This document shows positions 26,457 through 35,094 of a DNA stretch of 64,000 bases, piece by piece. How positions within the stretch are numbered: position 1 is the first letter of the stretch; every line of letters starts with the position of its first letter. Under the pieces are notes generated by a model. It saw nothing but the letters and a program-made list of their open reading frames with translations, was not told where the DNA came from and did no database searches. Origin of the DNA: Pelagomonas calceolata (Eukaryota > Sar > Pelagophyceae > Pelagomonadales > Pelagomonadaceae). The stretch spans positions 4,306,501-4,370,500 of the forward strand of contig CAKKNE010000002.1 of assembly GCA_918797485.1 (NCBI GenBank), read 5' to 3'. The translations under genes were made by a program, and so were the position numbers.

Positions 26457-27644
26457 CTAGTGGTGGCCGGACTTGGCTCGGCACTTGCGGCCCCTTCGCC
26501 CGTGAGCGCATGAGGTCGTCGCCACGGCCGCCGTCTCGAAGGAGGCGCCGCCGCCGACACCGGGGGCCGCCGTGAAGTTGTGCGACCTCTGAAAGACGTC
26601 GATGCGGTGCACGAGCTCCGCGAACGACGGTCTGTCCTCCGGTAAAGTTCGATTCGCCTCGCCGATGAGGCTCCGCAGGAACTTCTTCGTCTTCCAGTCG
26701 CGCGCGCGGTCGGCGACGAAAGGGAGGAGCCAGGGGCGGTTCGAGACCTGCGCGGAAATCACACCTGAACACGCCATCGACGCGGCGTTGTTCGACACAG
26801 GCTGACGAGCATCGAACACATGTGTCTTCTCCGAGACCGGCATGCAGACTTTTTCGCGGCACGTCCCGGTCGCTTCGGGCGCGGGGAGCGACCCGGGCTC
26901 GCAAACGTTGTCTAGGCAGCTGTGCAGGCGGTGCGTGGCCGGGCAGTCTCCGTCGCTCGCGCAGTTACGAACGGTGTTGTCCTCCTGGTTGTGGCGCGTG
27001 TGCCACACGTCATAGACCTGGTCGCCCAGCGATGACTTGTGGAGCACCTTCGGGCCGTCCACCAAGTAGATATGACCCTTGCCGTCGAGCGTAAATTGCG
27101 TGACGCGGAAGTCGTCGAGCAGGAAATTCGCGGCAAACGATTGGAAACACGCGATCAGTGCTCGTGCGAGCTCGAGGGGAGAATGCTCCGCGCGCCGCGC
27201 GTAGGCCGTCGAGAGGATGCTCGGTTTACCGCTCGTGCCAGCGCCGATCGCTTGCCCGCAGTCACGTACCACATACGTGACGTTCCCATCTTCGACCCAC
27301 GCTCCTAGTAACTCTGGGATGCCCGGCGCGCCTCGTAACGCTTCCAGGTACAGTAGCTCGAAATACAGGACGCCGGCGCCCCGGTTCTCGTTCGAAAGCC
27401 CGTGCCGGCCGCCCGCCTTGACGACGACGCGCCGGCCCTTGACGTGCGCCCTTGAGACGCGCTTAGCTTTGTCGTAGATCTCGGTGATTGGGCCGGTGAG
27501 ATCGCTTCTCGACCGCACGCTCCAGGTAGCTGGAGTGGTCGCGTTCTTGAAAAAGGCGTCGATCGTCGCGGCGCGCGCGAGCATTTCGTCTGCCGCTGTC
27601 GCGTGCGCGACGAGCAGCGCTAGGCTTACGACTCGTTTCTTCAT
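26457..27644 (-). CDS. Secreted FAM69/DIPK-like kinase-like protein A
   Basis: 395 residues with a signal peptide (MKKRVVSLALLVAHATAADE). Kinase-like landmarks occur in order: VVVKAGGRHGL (possible ATP-site Lys), LLYLEALRGAPGIPELLG (helix C region), VTYVVRDCGQ (hinge), FLLDDFRVTQFTLDGKG (catalytic-loop-like) and IYLVDGPKVL (VDG in place of DFG). A Cys-rich insert (CASDGDCPATHRLHSC) resembles the one in FAM69/DIPK secretory-pathway kinases. The tail is Arg- and Cys-rich (CAHGRRGRKCRAKSG). It carries a segment of about 17 residues absent from its paralogue at 28 kb. Activity is unproven. Confidence 0.65.
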   Translation of the reverse strand: MKKRVVSLALLVAHATAADEMLARAATIDAFFKNATTPATWSVRSRSDLTGPITEIYDKAKRVSRAHVKGRRVVVKAGGRHGLSNENRGAGVLYFELLYLEALRGAPGIPELLGAWVEDGNVTYVVRDCGQAIGAGTSGKPSILSTAYARRAEHSPLELARALIACFQSFAANFLLDDFRVTQFTLDGKGHIYLVDGPKVLHKSSLGDQVYDVWHTRHNQEDNTVRNCASDGDCPATHRLHSCLDNVCEPGSLPAPEATGTCREKVCMPVSEKTHVFDARQPVSNNAASMACSGVISAQVSNRPWLLPFVADRARDWKTKKFLRSLIGEANRTLPEDRPSFAELVHRIDVFQRSHNFTAAPGVGGGASFETAAVATTSCAHGRRGRKCRAKSGHH

Positions 27645-27993
27645 TTTATCACTTCCTACGCATTGATTTGACGCTGTCGAGCTAGAGTGTGCCGATCTCC
27701 CTTTTTTGGCTTAGTTTGTGCATACCTTGCCTAGCGCCCGAGGCAGTCCCAATCGCTGCCCAACCAGCGCAGCTTTCATCGCTGCGACATATCTTACACA
27801 TTGGGCTGCGTTGCGTCGACCAGACGTCGCTTGAGGGCTTGGTGCAGCTAGCGGTCTGTAACACACTAGCAGTACCAATCGATACACTTTTTTTTGGTGT
27901 CAAGTAGACGTGGACAGTGCAACCCAGCCGGATGGGCAGCGCTTAACCGCACCAGGCGGACAGTACCAGGCCTGTGCCAGAGCAGTGGTGAGA
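27645..27993. other. Divergent promoter between kinase-like paralogues
   Basis: A 349-bp gap holding CTAG element copy 5. Otherwise it is unremarkable, with a T-run near 27,700. Confidence 0.5.
27848..27869 (-). promoter_or_regulatory. CTAG-N14-CTAG upstream element, copy 5
   Basis: Read on the minus strand it is CTAGTGTGTTACAGACCG then CTAG. It lies 203 bp upstream of kinase-like gene A and points toward it. Confidence 0.55.
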
Positions 27994-29118
27994 ATGAGGC
28001 TCCTCGGCCTCGCTCTCCTAGCGTCATGCGTCGAGAGCCAGGATGGCATCATATTAGCCCGGGTCACGTTGTTCGACCAGTGGTTCCGGCGGACGGAGCA
28101 CACGCGCGCCCACACGTCGAGGCACACGGACGGCAAGGCCGGGCCCGACGCTCCAGAAGCGTGGACCGTGCGGTCGAAGCGGGATGTAGTAAGGGGCGAG
28201 CTCATCTACAACAAGGCGAAGCGGGTGCGGCGCGGGACGACGGTGCAAGGCAACGTCAGTGTCGTTATCAAGGGCGTCGGCCGGCACGACGTCGCGCACT
28301 CGTCCAATAGAGGTGGCTCTTTACTATATCTGGAGCTGATGTTCATGGAGGCGTTGCGGGACCAGCCGGGCATTCCTCCCTTGCTGGGCGCGTGGTTCGA
28401 GACCGACGGGTCGCTGACCTACGTCGTGAAGGACGTGGGCCAGCCCATCGGCGGGGGCCAGGGTGGGCACACCACGTCCCTATCGAAGGCTTTTAAGAAA
28501 AGAGCCACGGAGACGCCTCTACAATTAGCTAGAAGCCTATTAGCATGCTTCCAGTCCTGGGCCTCGGTGGGGTTCTTGTTGGACGACTTCCGGGCGAACC
28601 AGTTCACGATGGATGCCCAAGGTCAAATCTACTTGGTCGACGGGCCCAAAGCGTTGACCGATTCGGTCCTAGGTGTGCATGTGGTCAACACGTACCACAA
28701 GACGAAGCACCAGATCGAGAATGGTGTACACGAGTGTCAGAGGGACGCCGACTGCCCGGCGACCGTGCCCCAGCACTCGTGCCCCGTCGCGTCGCTTGGG
28801 GTGAGGAAGTTGGATGAGGAGGCGGCCCGGTGCGAGCCCGGGTCCGTCGGCGCGCCCGAGGCGCGCGGGAAGTGTATGGAGGAGACGTGCGAAAGGCTCT
28901 CGGAGAAGACGCATGTCTGGGACGTGGCGAATCGGCCCTGGTTGTTGCCCTTCATCGCCGACAAGGCGACGGGGCCCGCGAAAAGTTTCCTGCTTCGGTT
29001 GATCGCCTTCGCGAGCGAGGAGGACCCGGACAAGCGGCCGGACTTCGGGGAGCTGCTGCGGCGCGTCGATGGTTTTGTTAAGGCGCGGAGCCGGCGGCGG
29101 CGGCTGAGTAATTCCTGA
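27994..29118 (+). CDS. Secreted FAM69/DIPK-like kinase-like protein B
   Basis: The ATG at 27994 gives 374 residues with a signal peptide (MRLLGLALLASCVESQ). It is collinear with protein A: SVVIKGVGRHDV, LYLELMFMEALRDQPGIPP, LTYVVKDVGQPIGGG, GFLLDDFRANQFTMDAQG, IYLVDGPKAL, Cys-rich insert CQRDADCPATVPQHSC, shared VSNRPW/VANRPWLLPF motif, and an Arg-rich tail (RSRRRRRLSNS). The two genes are head to head, consistent with an inverted duplication. Catalytic residues are non-canonical (DDF..N and VDGP), so an atypical kinase or pseudokinase is possible. Confidence 0.65.
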   Translation: MRLLGLALLASCVESQDGIILARVTLFDQWFRRTEHTRAHTSRHTDGKAGPDAPEAWTVRSKRDVVRGELIYNKAKRVRRGTTVQGNVSVVIKGVGRHDVAHSSNRGGSLLYLELMFMEALRDQPGIPPLLGAWFETDGSLTYVVKDVGQPIGGGQGGHTTSLSKAFKKRATETPLQLARSLLACFQSWASVGFLLDDFRANQFTMDAQGQIYLVDGPKALTDSVLGVHVVNTYHKTKHQIENGVHECQRDADCPATVPQHSCPVASLGVRKLDEEAARCEPGSVGAPEARGKCMEETCERLSEKTHVWDVANRPWLLPFIADKATGPAKSFLLRLIAFASEEDPDKRPDFGELLRRVDGFVKARSRRRRLSNS

Positions 29119-29201
29119 AATTTAACGGCTCCCAGGGCTCGCGTTTAGGACTCGCTAGGTACTGTTAACGGTGCTAGAACTAGTGGGCGAGGAATCGCGC
29201 G

Positions 29202-29223
29202 CTAGCGACCGGTAAGACACTAG
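29202..29223 (-). promoter_or_regulatory. CTAG-N14-CTAG element, copy 6
   Basis: The minus strand carries the exact core CTAGTGTCTTAC. It sits in the 276-bp gap between kinase-like gene B and the SUI1 gene, 171 bp before the SUI1 ATG. It points away from that gene, the one clear orientation exception. Confidence 0.5.
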
Positions 29224-29394
29224 CAGCGGCAAAAAGGCTGTGCCGACGCACAGCTCGGCGTGCAGTCGCTTATGCTCCTCGTCTGGTGTTAAAATATTGG
29301 TACGACATCACTACTGCAAATCACCACCGCTGCGACACTTCTGGCCACTGCTTGCTGCACCACCCCACCCACCCTGCTTGAGCGCCGCGCATCG

Positions 29395-30894
29395 ATGGCC
29401 GAAGCCCCAGCCTGGCGCGTGCGCGGCACCAAGAAGGGAGATTGGCCCATCGACGTCGAGAAGCGCACGCACCACACCGTAACTTGTATAAGAAACGTGA
29501 GCGGCGACGCGCACGCGCTCTGCACGGAGCTGCAGGACGCGTTGGGTGCCGGCGGCACGGTGCGCGGCAGCGTCGTCGAGCTGCAGGGCGCGCACACGGA
29601 CCGCTGCATCGCCTTTCTGTCTGCAAGGCGCCGCCACGTCGCGGGCATCCGTGCGGCACTGCTCCCAGACGACGACGACGACGAAGAAATCCCCCTCGAG
29701 GTGAAATCCGAGCGCCGCAAGCCGCGGTGGGACGCGACGCGGAAGATGATTGGTAAACACGAACCGCCCCGCGCCACGGCGGCGCAGACGGCTCAGGCGC
29801 TCCAGAGCGGCGTCTGCCCCCTCGACTTCTCTTTGGTAAGTTTCCGGGACGCGTGCGCCATCTGGTGGCGCTGCACGTGCCCCAAACCCGACCCGCGCTG
29901 GCTCGAGCCCGGCGACGACGCGGCGCCCTTCTACGATCCTAAATTGGACGGCCCGACGGCTGTAGTGAGAGACGTCTGCGAGGTCTTCACGCTGTCTTCG
30001 GTCAGTCGCGTCGACGCCGAGGCGCCTCATAAAAACGAGCGCGCGCGCAAGATGGAGGCTCGGGCACATGCGCGCCAGGCGGAGCGCGATCGGCGCAGCG
30101 CGGCGGCGGCGCGGCGGCGCGAGCCCGTCGTCCAGGCGTCCTCCAGAGCCTTCGCGGCCAAGTCGCGCAACGCGTGGCTCGATGACGATGATGTTAATGA
30201 GGGGCTCGGCCGGCTCGAGGACGACTGGAGCGAGGAGGAGGATATTTGGGATGATGACAAAGAGGAGTGGCGCGCCGCCGAAGCGGCTGCGTCGGGTGCC
30301 GATGCGACGCGAGATATTGCGGATTGGAACGCGGCGGTACGCGCCGCCCACGACGAGCGAGCGCGGGCGGGCGCGTTCCTGGAGAACCGGGCGCCCGTCG
30401 TCGACAAGGTCGACGCGTCACAGCTCAGTGATGATGCCGTGCTCGCGCGCGCCGACAGCAAGGGCTGGAGCGAGACCTACGTGGGCCTGCTCATGGACTC
30501 GCTCGGGGGCCGCTTCCAAGATCTGGAGCCGACGCTCTGGCGCAAGGTCCTCGCCCTGGTCTCTTCCGGCGCCGACGCGCACGACGCGGTGCTCTCCGCG
30601 CTCGCGGACGTGCTCCGGCCGGCCTGGGCCTGCGCCGCGTGCACGCTGGAGAATGAGGGCGCGGCGGACTTTTGTGTTGTTTGCGCGACGCCGCGGGGCG
30701 CGCTCGAGTCTGCGCCGCCGCCCGCGCGACCGGCCCCGTCGTACGAGGACTTTGTCGAGGAGCCGGCCCTCGTGGACCGGCGCTTCGACGTCGAGGAGCC
30801 GTCTACCGAATGGACGTGCGCCGTGTGCACGCTGCGGAACCGCGCCGAGCACCTCGCCTGCGACGTTTGTGGGGCGGAGCGGGATGCGGCCTAG
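29395..30894 (+). CDS. SUI1 (eIF1-like) domain fused to two RanBP2 zinc fingers
   Basis: 499 residues from an ATG. Residues about 25-85 fit the SUI1/eIF1 fold (HTVTCIRNVSGDAHALCTEL, GAGGTVRGSVVELQGAHTDR, then IAFLSARR). A basic then very acidic middle follows (DDWSEEEDIWDDDKEEW). A helical segment (YVGLLMDSLGGRFQDLEPT) leads to two RanBP2-type fingers, AWACAACTLENEGAADFCVV (about 405-430) and WTCAVCTLRNRAEHLACDVC (about 465-490). Each has the W-x-C-x2-C-x10-C-x2-C pattern. eIF1/SUI1 proteins act in start-codon selection; RanBP2 fingers bind ssRNA or ubiquitin. A role in translation or RNA control is inferred. I do not recall this architecture as standard. Confidence 0.75.
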   Translation: MAEAPAWRVRGTKKGDWPIDVEKRTHHTVTCIRNVSGDAHALCTELQDALGAGGTVRGSVVELQGAHTDRCIAFLSARRRHVAGIRAALLPDDDDDEEIPLEVKSERRKPRWDATRKMIGKHEPPRATAAQTAQALQSGVCPLDFSLVSFRDACAIWWRCTCPKPDPRWLEPGDDAAPFYDPKLDGPTAVVRDVCEVFTLSSVSRVDAEAPHKNERARKMEARAHARQAERDRRSAAAARRREPVVQASSRAFAAKSRNAWLDDDDVNEGLGRLEDDWSEEEDIWDDDKEEWRAAEAAASGADATRDIADWNAAVRAAHDERARAGAFLENRAPVVDKVDASQLSDDAVLARADSKGWSETYVGLLMDSLGGRFQDLEPTLWRKVLALVSSGADAHDAVLSALADVLRPAWACAACTLENEGAADFCVVCATPRGALESAPPPARPAPSYEDFVEEPALVDRRFDVEEPSTEWTCAVCTLRNRAEHLACDVCGAERDAA

Positions 30895-30935
30895 TGCTGC
30901 TTTTGTTGTTGTAACAGTTGTGAAACTTACTCAGA

Positions 30936-31814
30936 CTAGTCTAGGCTCCAGCCCGGCAGGATGGTGCCGAAGAGCTCGAAGGCGCGGACGTGCATGCACC
31001 GCCTTCCGCAGAGCTTTATCCGGAAGCGATTGGAGACGAGGCCATCCTCCAGTTCATCGTCCTCTACATTGATAATCTTCTCGGGACCCGGCTGGAGGCC
31101 CAGGGAATCAGTTGCTCCCGGCGAGATGAGATCAGCCCACGGACTCACCGAGCAATAGTGGCAGACCATCCACCGATTGTCAATGTATGCCTCAAACGTC
31201 CAATTACCAAATTCACGCGCACAGCAATTGCCGAACGCAATCCGGAAGTCCGAAATTCGGAGTTGGAACGGTAGCTCGTACTCTATGAACGAGCCGGATT
31301 GGATGGAACAATCAGGAGATTCTGCATTCAATGCTGAGCTAACAGAAAGCCGAGAGACGAGTGCTGCATCGAAATTTCGAATGTACACCATGGCCCGTTC
31401 GTTGCGCAATTCCAGCTGGGCTTGATTGGGGCCTCCAACCAGTCCGTTGGCTACGCCTCCAACCCTATGGACTGTGACGCACAGCGGCGGTGGCGGCACA
31501 CATAATCGACACTCTGCCCGTGGGAGACCAGCCCAAGTTCTCTCCGGAGCCCTGGTGGGCCATTCCTGCGTCCCGAACGCGGTGGCTAGGGCGTGCACGA
31601 CGCCGTTGTCCGGCGGGCGCAGCACGTAAGCTCCAGACGTGCGCGCGGCCATCAGTCGTTTGGACGATACTTCTTCGCGCATCGCCTTGGACGTGGCGCC
31701 CGGCCCGAGCGCGCAGGCACTGGGGGACAGGAAGGTCAGCACATTGCGTAGCGCATCATCACCCAGCACAAACAGGCCTTCGGTGGCGCGACGCTGAGCA
31801 CGCGTGCGCGGCAT
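30936..31814 (-). CDS. F-box-like protein with discoidin/F5-8-like C-terminus
   Basis: The ATG at 31812-31814 gives MPRTRAQRRATEGLFVLGDD; upstream in-frame ATG sequence up to 31916 has no homology character. An F-box-like helix pair lies at residues about 14-50 (LGDDALRNVLTFLSPSA). The C-terminal half has beta-sandwich character (QSGSFIEYELPFQLRISDFR, NWTFEAYIDNRWMVCHY) and ends FRIKLCGRRCMHVRAFELFG, like the discoidin-type domains of HECTD/BTBD proteins. The likely role is ubiquitin ligase substrate recognition. It is convergent with the SUI1 gene (41-bp gap). Confidence 0.5.
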   Translation of the reverse strand: MPRTRAQRRATEGLFVLGDDALRNVLTFLSPSACALGPGATSKAMREEVSSKRLMAARTSGAYVLRPPDNGVVHALATAFGTQEWPTRAPERTWAGLPRAECRLCVPPPPLCVTVHRVGGVANGLVGGPNQAQLELRNERAMVYIRNFDAALVSRLSVSSALNAESPDCSIQSGSFIEYELPFQLRISDFRIAFGNCCAREFGNWTFEAYIDNRWMVCHYCSVSPWADLISPGATDSLGLQPGPEKIINVEDDELEDGLVSNRFRIKLCGRRCMHVRAFELFGTILPGWSLD

Positions 31815-31936
31815 TATAGATGACTTTCGCTTGTGATATGCGCGCGTCGTCAACGCAGCAATCGCATGAACAAGGGCTCGCAGCCACTGGGGCTTGTGAA
31901 ACGCGGACTGCGGCACCCGTTTGACCCGCTGGCTTG

Positions 31937-31957
31937 CTAGTGCCTTAAGGTCGCTAG
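31937..31957 (+). promoter_or_regulatory. CTAG-N13-CTAG upstream element, copy 7
   Basis: Reads GCTTGCTAGTGCCTTAAGG then TCGCTAG. It lies 85 bp upstream of the proline-rich gene and points toward it, within the divergent promoter shared with the F-box/discoidin-like gene. Confidence 0.55.
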
Positions 31958-32042
31958 GTATGTCCTCCCTGACCGCTGCGATTGCACCTGTCGCGCCATC
32001 TATAGCCAGCCTGTCACCATCCTTCGTCCAAAAACAGACGTC

Positions 32043-32588
32043 ATGGGCGGCGGGGCAGCGGGGCAGCCCATGAATAGCGACGACAAATCATGGCCCTTTA
32101 CCAGCCCAGCCGGCAAGGATGCGGGCAAACCGCATGAGATCGACCTCTACATCGAGCCGTCGCCGCGCGACTCGCCGACGGCGCTGCCCAAGCTCTTCAC
32201 GACGCTCGAGCCCGAGCCCCTCGCGCCCACGAATAATGCCCACGTCGAGGAGGATTTGAGCTCGACGCCGCCGTCGCGCGACTCCCCCACGACACTGCCG
32301 ACGCCGGAGGCCGAGACGAGTCCCGAGGCTAGTGGAGCTGCGTCCGCGAGCGACGCGCCCCCGCCGCGGCCGCGCGCCGAGCCCGCGCCAGCGCGCACCG
32401 TCGAGTTCTACCAGGCGGGCACTTCTGGAATAGCGGACGTCGAGTTCTTCGTTGAAGAGGACGATACACCAAACGTCCACGAACCGATGACCTACGACGA
32501 GGTCATGCGACGGCGGCGCCCGCCGCCCGCGCCGGCGCCGGCGGCCTCGGACCTCGTGCCCGCGTGGCTGAGTAACTACTGGTCCTAG
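32043..32588 (+). CDS. Proline-rich protein of unknown function
   Basis: 181 residues from an ATG. It starts MGGGAAGQP, a possible N-myristoylation site. Two similar stretches (EPSPRDSPTALPKLFTTLEP and STPPSRDSPTTLPTPEAE) suggest a short internal duplication. A C-terminal core of VEFYQAGTSGIADVEFFVEE and EPMTYDEVMRRRRPPP is the most conserved-looking part. No known domain was recognised; most of it is probably disordered. Confidence 0.55.
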   Translation: MGGGAAGQPMNSDDKSWPFTSPAGKDAGKPHEIDLYIEPSPRDSPTALPKLFTTLEPEPLAPTNNAHVEEDLSSTPPSRDSPTTLPTPEAETSPEASGAASASDAPPPRPRAEPAPARTVEFYQAGTSGIADVEFFVEEDDTPNVHEPMTYDEVMRRRRPPPAPAPAASDLVPAWLSNYWS

Positions 32589-32923
32589 TACTACCCTTGT
32601 TCGACGCGTCGCCAGGCGTGCGCGTGGGGACCCGCACGCTGGCCTGAGAGTGCCAGAGCTGCCCATCGAGAGCACCGGGATTGGCAGACGAGGAGACTTC
32701 GTCACGTTCGCCCAGATCGGCGAGGTAGCCCCAACAAGCGTAGAAACGGACGCGGGGCAGAACCACACAACCGCTGCCACCTGCAAGACACCCAGACCAG
32801 AAGCAGGACCACTGGGCAGCAAAAGGACACGCCCGGGCGCCATGAAGACACAAACGCTGCCCCCCGTGAGCAGCAAGACGACCTGGACCGTAGCGCCACC
32901 AGGAAGCAACGAGACATACGACC
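32589..32923. other. Intergenic region
   Basis: 335 bp between two rightward genes. No gene, repeat or CTAG element was seen. Confidence 0.4.
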
Positions 32924-33211
32924 ATGGACACCCTCGCGTCCTATGAGGGCTCGACGGAGGCGGGCCGCATGGAAGGAGAAGGGGTCTACACGTACGGGGA
33001 CGGCACACGGTACGTCGGCCAGTTCAAGAACGGGGCGTTCCACGGTGAGGGCAAATTAGTTTTCGCCAATGGAGAGTTCCGAGGTATTTTCAACAACGGC
33101 AAGCACGTCGACGGCCAGTTCGTTTTTAGTGATGGGCTCGTCTACGTCGAGGACGACTGGAAGTACTGCACGTCCGCGGACCGGCGCCTGCACTCGGAGA
33201 TGAAGGAGTAA
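32924..33211 (+). CDS. MORN5: MORN5-like MORN-repeat protein (short form)
   Basis: 95 residues from an ATG. MORN units: GRMEGEGVYTYGDGTRYVGQ, FKNGAFHGEGKLVFANGEFR, then FNNGKHVDGQFVFSDGLVYV. The end, DDWKYCTSADRRLHSEMKE, matches the MORN5 signature FSDGL.Y....W.YC...DRR. Animal MORN5 is about 160 residues and sperm-tail associated; this one stops where the longer C-terminal part would begin. The stop overlaps a good donor (GTAAGG), and a CTAAC branch-like site lies downstream, so a second exon is possible. Probable flagellar protein. Confidence 0.75.
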   Translation: MDTLASYEGSTEAGRMEGEGVYTYGDGTRYVGQFKNGAFHGEGKLVFANGEFRGIFNNGKHVDGQFVFSDGLVYVEDDWKYCTSADRRLHSEMKE

Positions 33212-33360
33212 GGTCGGTCCGGCCCGGACGCCGTCGACGCAAAGTGCGACGAGACGTGTGCCGCCGCGACGGCGTAAGACTAACTACCAATCGAGTTATC
33301 CGGGAAGAAACGGGACGAACGGGTGCCGCGGGGTTAAACTTCAGAAGAGAAGTCCCGCGG

Positions 33361-35094
33361 CTAGCCGCACTGCGCGCAGGCCCAGGCCTCGTCCGGCGCC
33401 GGCGCCGCGACGTCCTCGCCGAGCTGGGCCCACCTCTGGCACTGGGAGCAGTGCGCGAAGCGGTTCTCGATCTTCGAGGGCCGCCTGCCCAAGCAAGAAG
33501 ACCAATCGACACAAGCCCCCTGGCAGAAGGGTAATACGGTGACCCGAATGGCCTCTCCATTTATTTTCTGGGTCTGCTCGTAGGGCAATTGGGCGTGCGG
33601 CCGGCAGCCGAGGTCCGCGAAGACGCACGTCGCGCGCGACTCGTCGGTCGGCACGATCAAAGGCTTGGGCGGCTCGGGCGACGGCAATCTTCGACGACTT
33701 TGAGCCTGGGCCTCGGCGTGGACCTGGGCGGCCTTCGCCGGGTCCTCCTCCAGTAAACAGATTTTCCCGCCCTGCGCATTGGCCTCGCCCACATTCAGGA
33801 CTAAAATCGGCGCCACTCCTTTCACGTCGCAGTGCGCCGGTGTGGTGGTCTTCGCGTCGACTTCGGGGGATGAGCGAGAGACCACAGCGACGTGCACCAA
33901 GCACGTGGACCAGCCCGTGCTCTTCATTCTATAGGCTTTATCTAAGACCGCGTCCGTCCGCGAGTCGGGTCGGAACCGATCCGCGTCCGGTTTCGGTACG
34001 ATGGTCGAGGCCGCAACGTGCAGGTCCCACATGGCCTCGAGCAAAGGAGCTAAAAAAGTATGCTCGAGCTCCTGCACATCGTCTGAATCCGTGTCGAGTA
34101 ATCTACGCGGCTGCACCAACGCGCCGTCGGGGCACGTGCCTTGGGACGGGCCGGCCCAGCCTAATGCTACCCTTCCATCGACGCCGTGCGCGTCCACGAC
34201 CGCTCGCGCGCACTCTGCGAACCTTCGCGCGAAGGTCCGATCACCTCCGCGACTCAACCTTTTAGCTCGTGACGGCGCTCGTTCCGCCAACAAGTCATCC
34301 AACGCTCGCGAAGCCGTCGCGACGGGCTTGTCCGACTTCGCCGTATCATTGATGTCCACGACTAGAGCTCGGCCGACCCTCCAAGCGTCCGCAACCCCGT
34401 CGGCATCGTATTGTGGAGGCGCCTCGGCGCTTGCGAGTCTAGAGTCGTCCTTCCTTAAAACAGTACCAGTCAAGGCCGCGCCGCCTTCGTTGGACTTCTT
34501 GGCCAGTGGCGAGGGCGGCTCGTTCTTCCGCCGCTTCGGCGCCTTGGAATCCGGGATTTTTGAATCAGCCACGCGCTTGGGCGAGGGCGGCTTCTGGGGC
34601 GGTGCGGGCGCCGGCGGCGGCGGCGCGTGGACTAGAATAGGTACGCCGGGCTGGCCGGCCTGGCCGGGCGCGAGGTGCCAGAAGGGCGCCTGGCCCTGCA
34701 TGTGCGGCGGCAGGGCCACCATGCCCTGCGGCGGCCAGGGGATGACGCCGGGCTGGCCCGGCACGCCGGGAGACATGGGCCACGGCTGAAAACCGGGCGG
34801 GAGCGGCGGCGGCGGCGCGGGCGCTTCGCTGATGGGCACGCCGTGCCGGCCCGGTGCTTGGGCGAGCATGTAGGGCGCTCGTTCCGCTTCGGCCTTCCGG
34901 CGCCATCCATCGGCTCTATGGCATCTCTCGCTACAGTACGCCGCGCCGACGAGACCAGCTCGTCGCTGGATCCGAAGACCACACGTCCCGCACGGCACGA
35001 TCTGCGCCGTGTTCGGGTCGTACAACATCATGACCGGCGGGCCGGCCATGTTACTACCGGGGTAGGGCAGGAGGTTGGGTGGGGGCTGGGCCAT
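33361..35094 (-). CDS. CW-type zinc finger protein with possible oxygenase-like core
   Basis: 577 residues from an ATG. A Cys4 MYND/FCS-like finger lies at about 35-58 (CGTCGLRIQRRAG, AYCSERC). A long Pro-rich region follows with a nuclear-type basic patch (SKAPKRRKNEPPS). A folded part spans about 230-540 and includes TTPAHCDVKGVAPILVLNVG, GGKICLLEED, then CRPHAQLPYEQTQKINGEAI and RVTVLP. The HxD, distal His and Arg order resembles a 2-oxoglutarate/Fe(II) oxygenase jelly roll. The C-terminus is a CW-like finger (AHCSQCQRWAQL, WACAQCG), a reader of methylated H3K4 in other proteins. A chromatin role is likely; the oxygenase reading is tentative. Confidence 0.6.
   Translation of the reverse strand: MAQPPPNLLPYPGSNMAGPPVMMLYDPNTAQIVPCGTCGLRIQRRAGLVGAAYCSERCHRADGWRRKAEAERAPYMLAQAPGRHGVPISEAPAPPPPLPPGFQPWPMSPGVPGQPGVIPWPPQGMVALPPHMQGQAPFWHLAPGQAGQPGVPILVHAPPPPAPAPPQKPPSPKRVADSKIPDSKAPKRRKNEPPSPLAKKSNEGGAALTGTVLRKDDSRLASAEAPPQYDADGVADAWRVGRALVVDINDTAKSDKPVATASRALDDLLAERAPSRAKRLSRGGDRTFARRFAECARAVVDAHGVDGRVALGWAGPSQGTCPDGALVQPRRLLDTDSDDVQELEHTFLAPLLEAMWDLHVAASTIVPKPDADRFRPDSRTDAVLDKAYRMKSTGWSTCLVHVAVVSRSSPEVDAKTTTPAHCDVKGVAPILVLNVGEANAQGGKICLLEEDPAKAAQVHAEAQAQSRRRLPSPEPPKPLIVPTDESRATCVFADLGCRPHAQLPYEQTQKINGEAIRVTVLPFCQGACVDWSSCLGRRPSKIENRFAHCSQCQRWAQLGEDVAAPAPDEAWACAQCG

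Noticed and set aside
27910-27993. Upstream extension of kinase-like gene B
   Set aside because: Begins with GTG, not ATG. The ATG at 27994 starts directly on a signal peptide.
32650-32946. Open frame between the proline-rich and MORN5-like genes
   Set aside because: No domain character, overlaps the MORN5 start in another frame.
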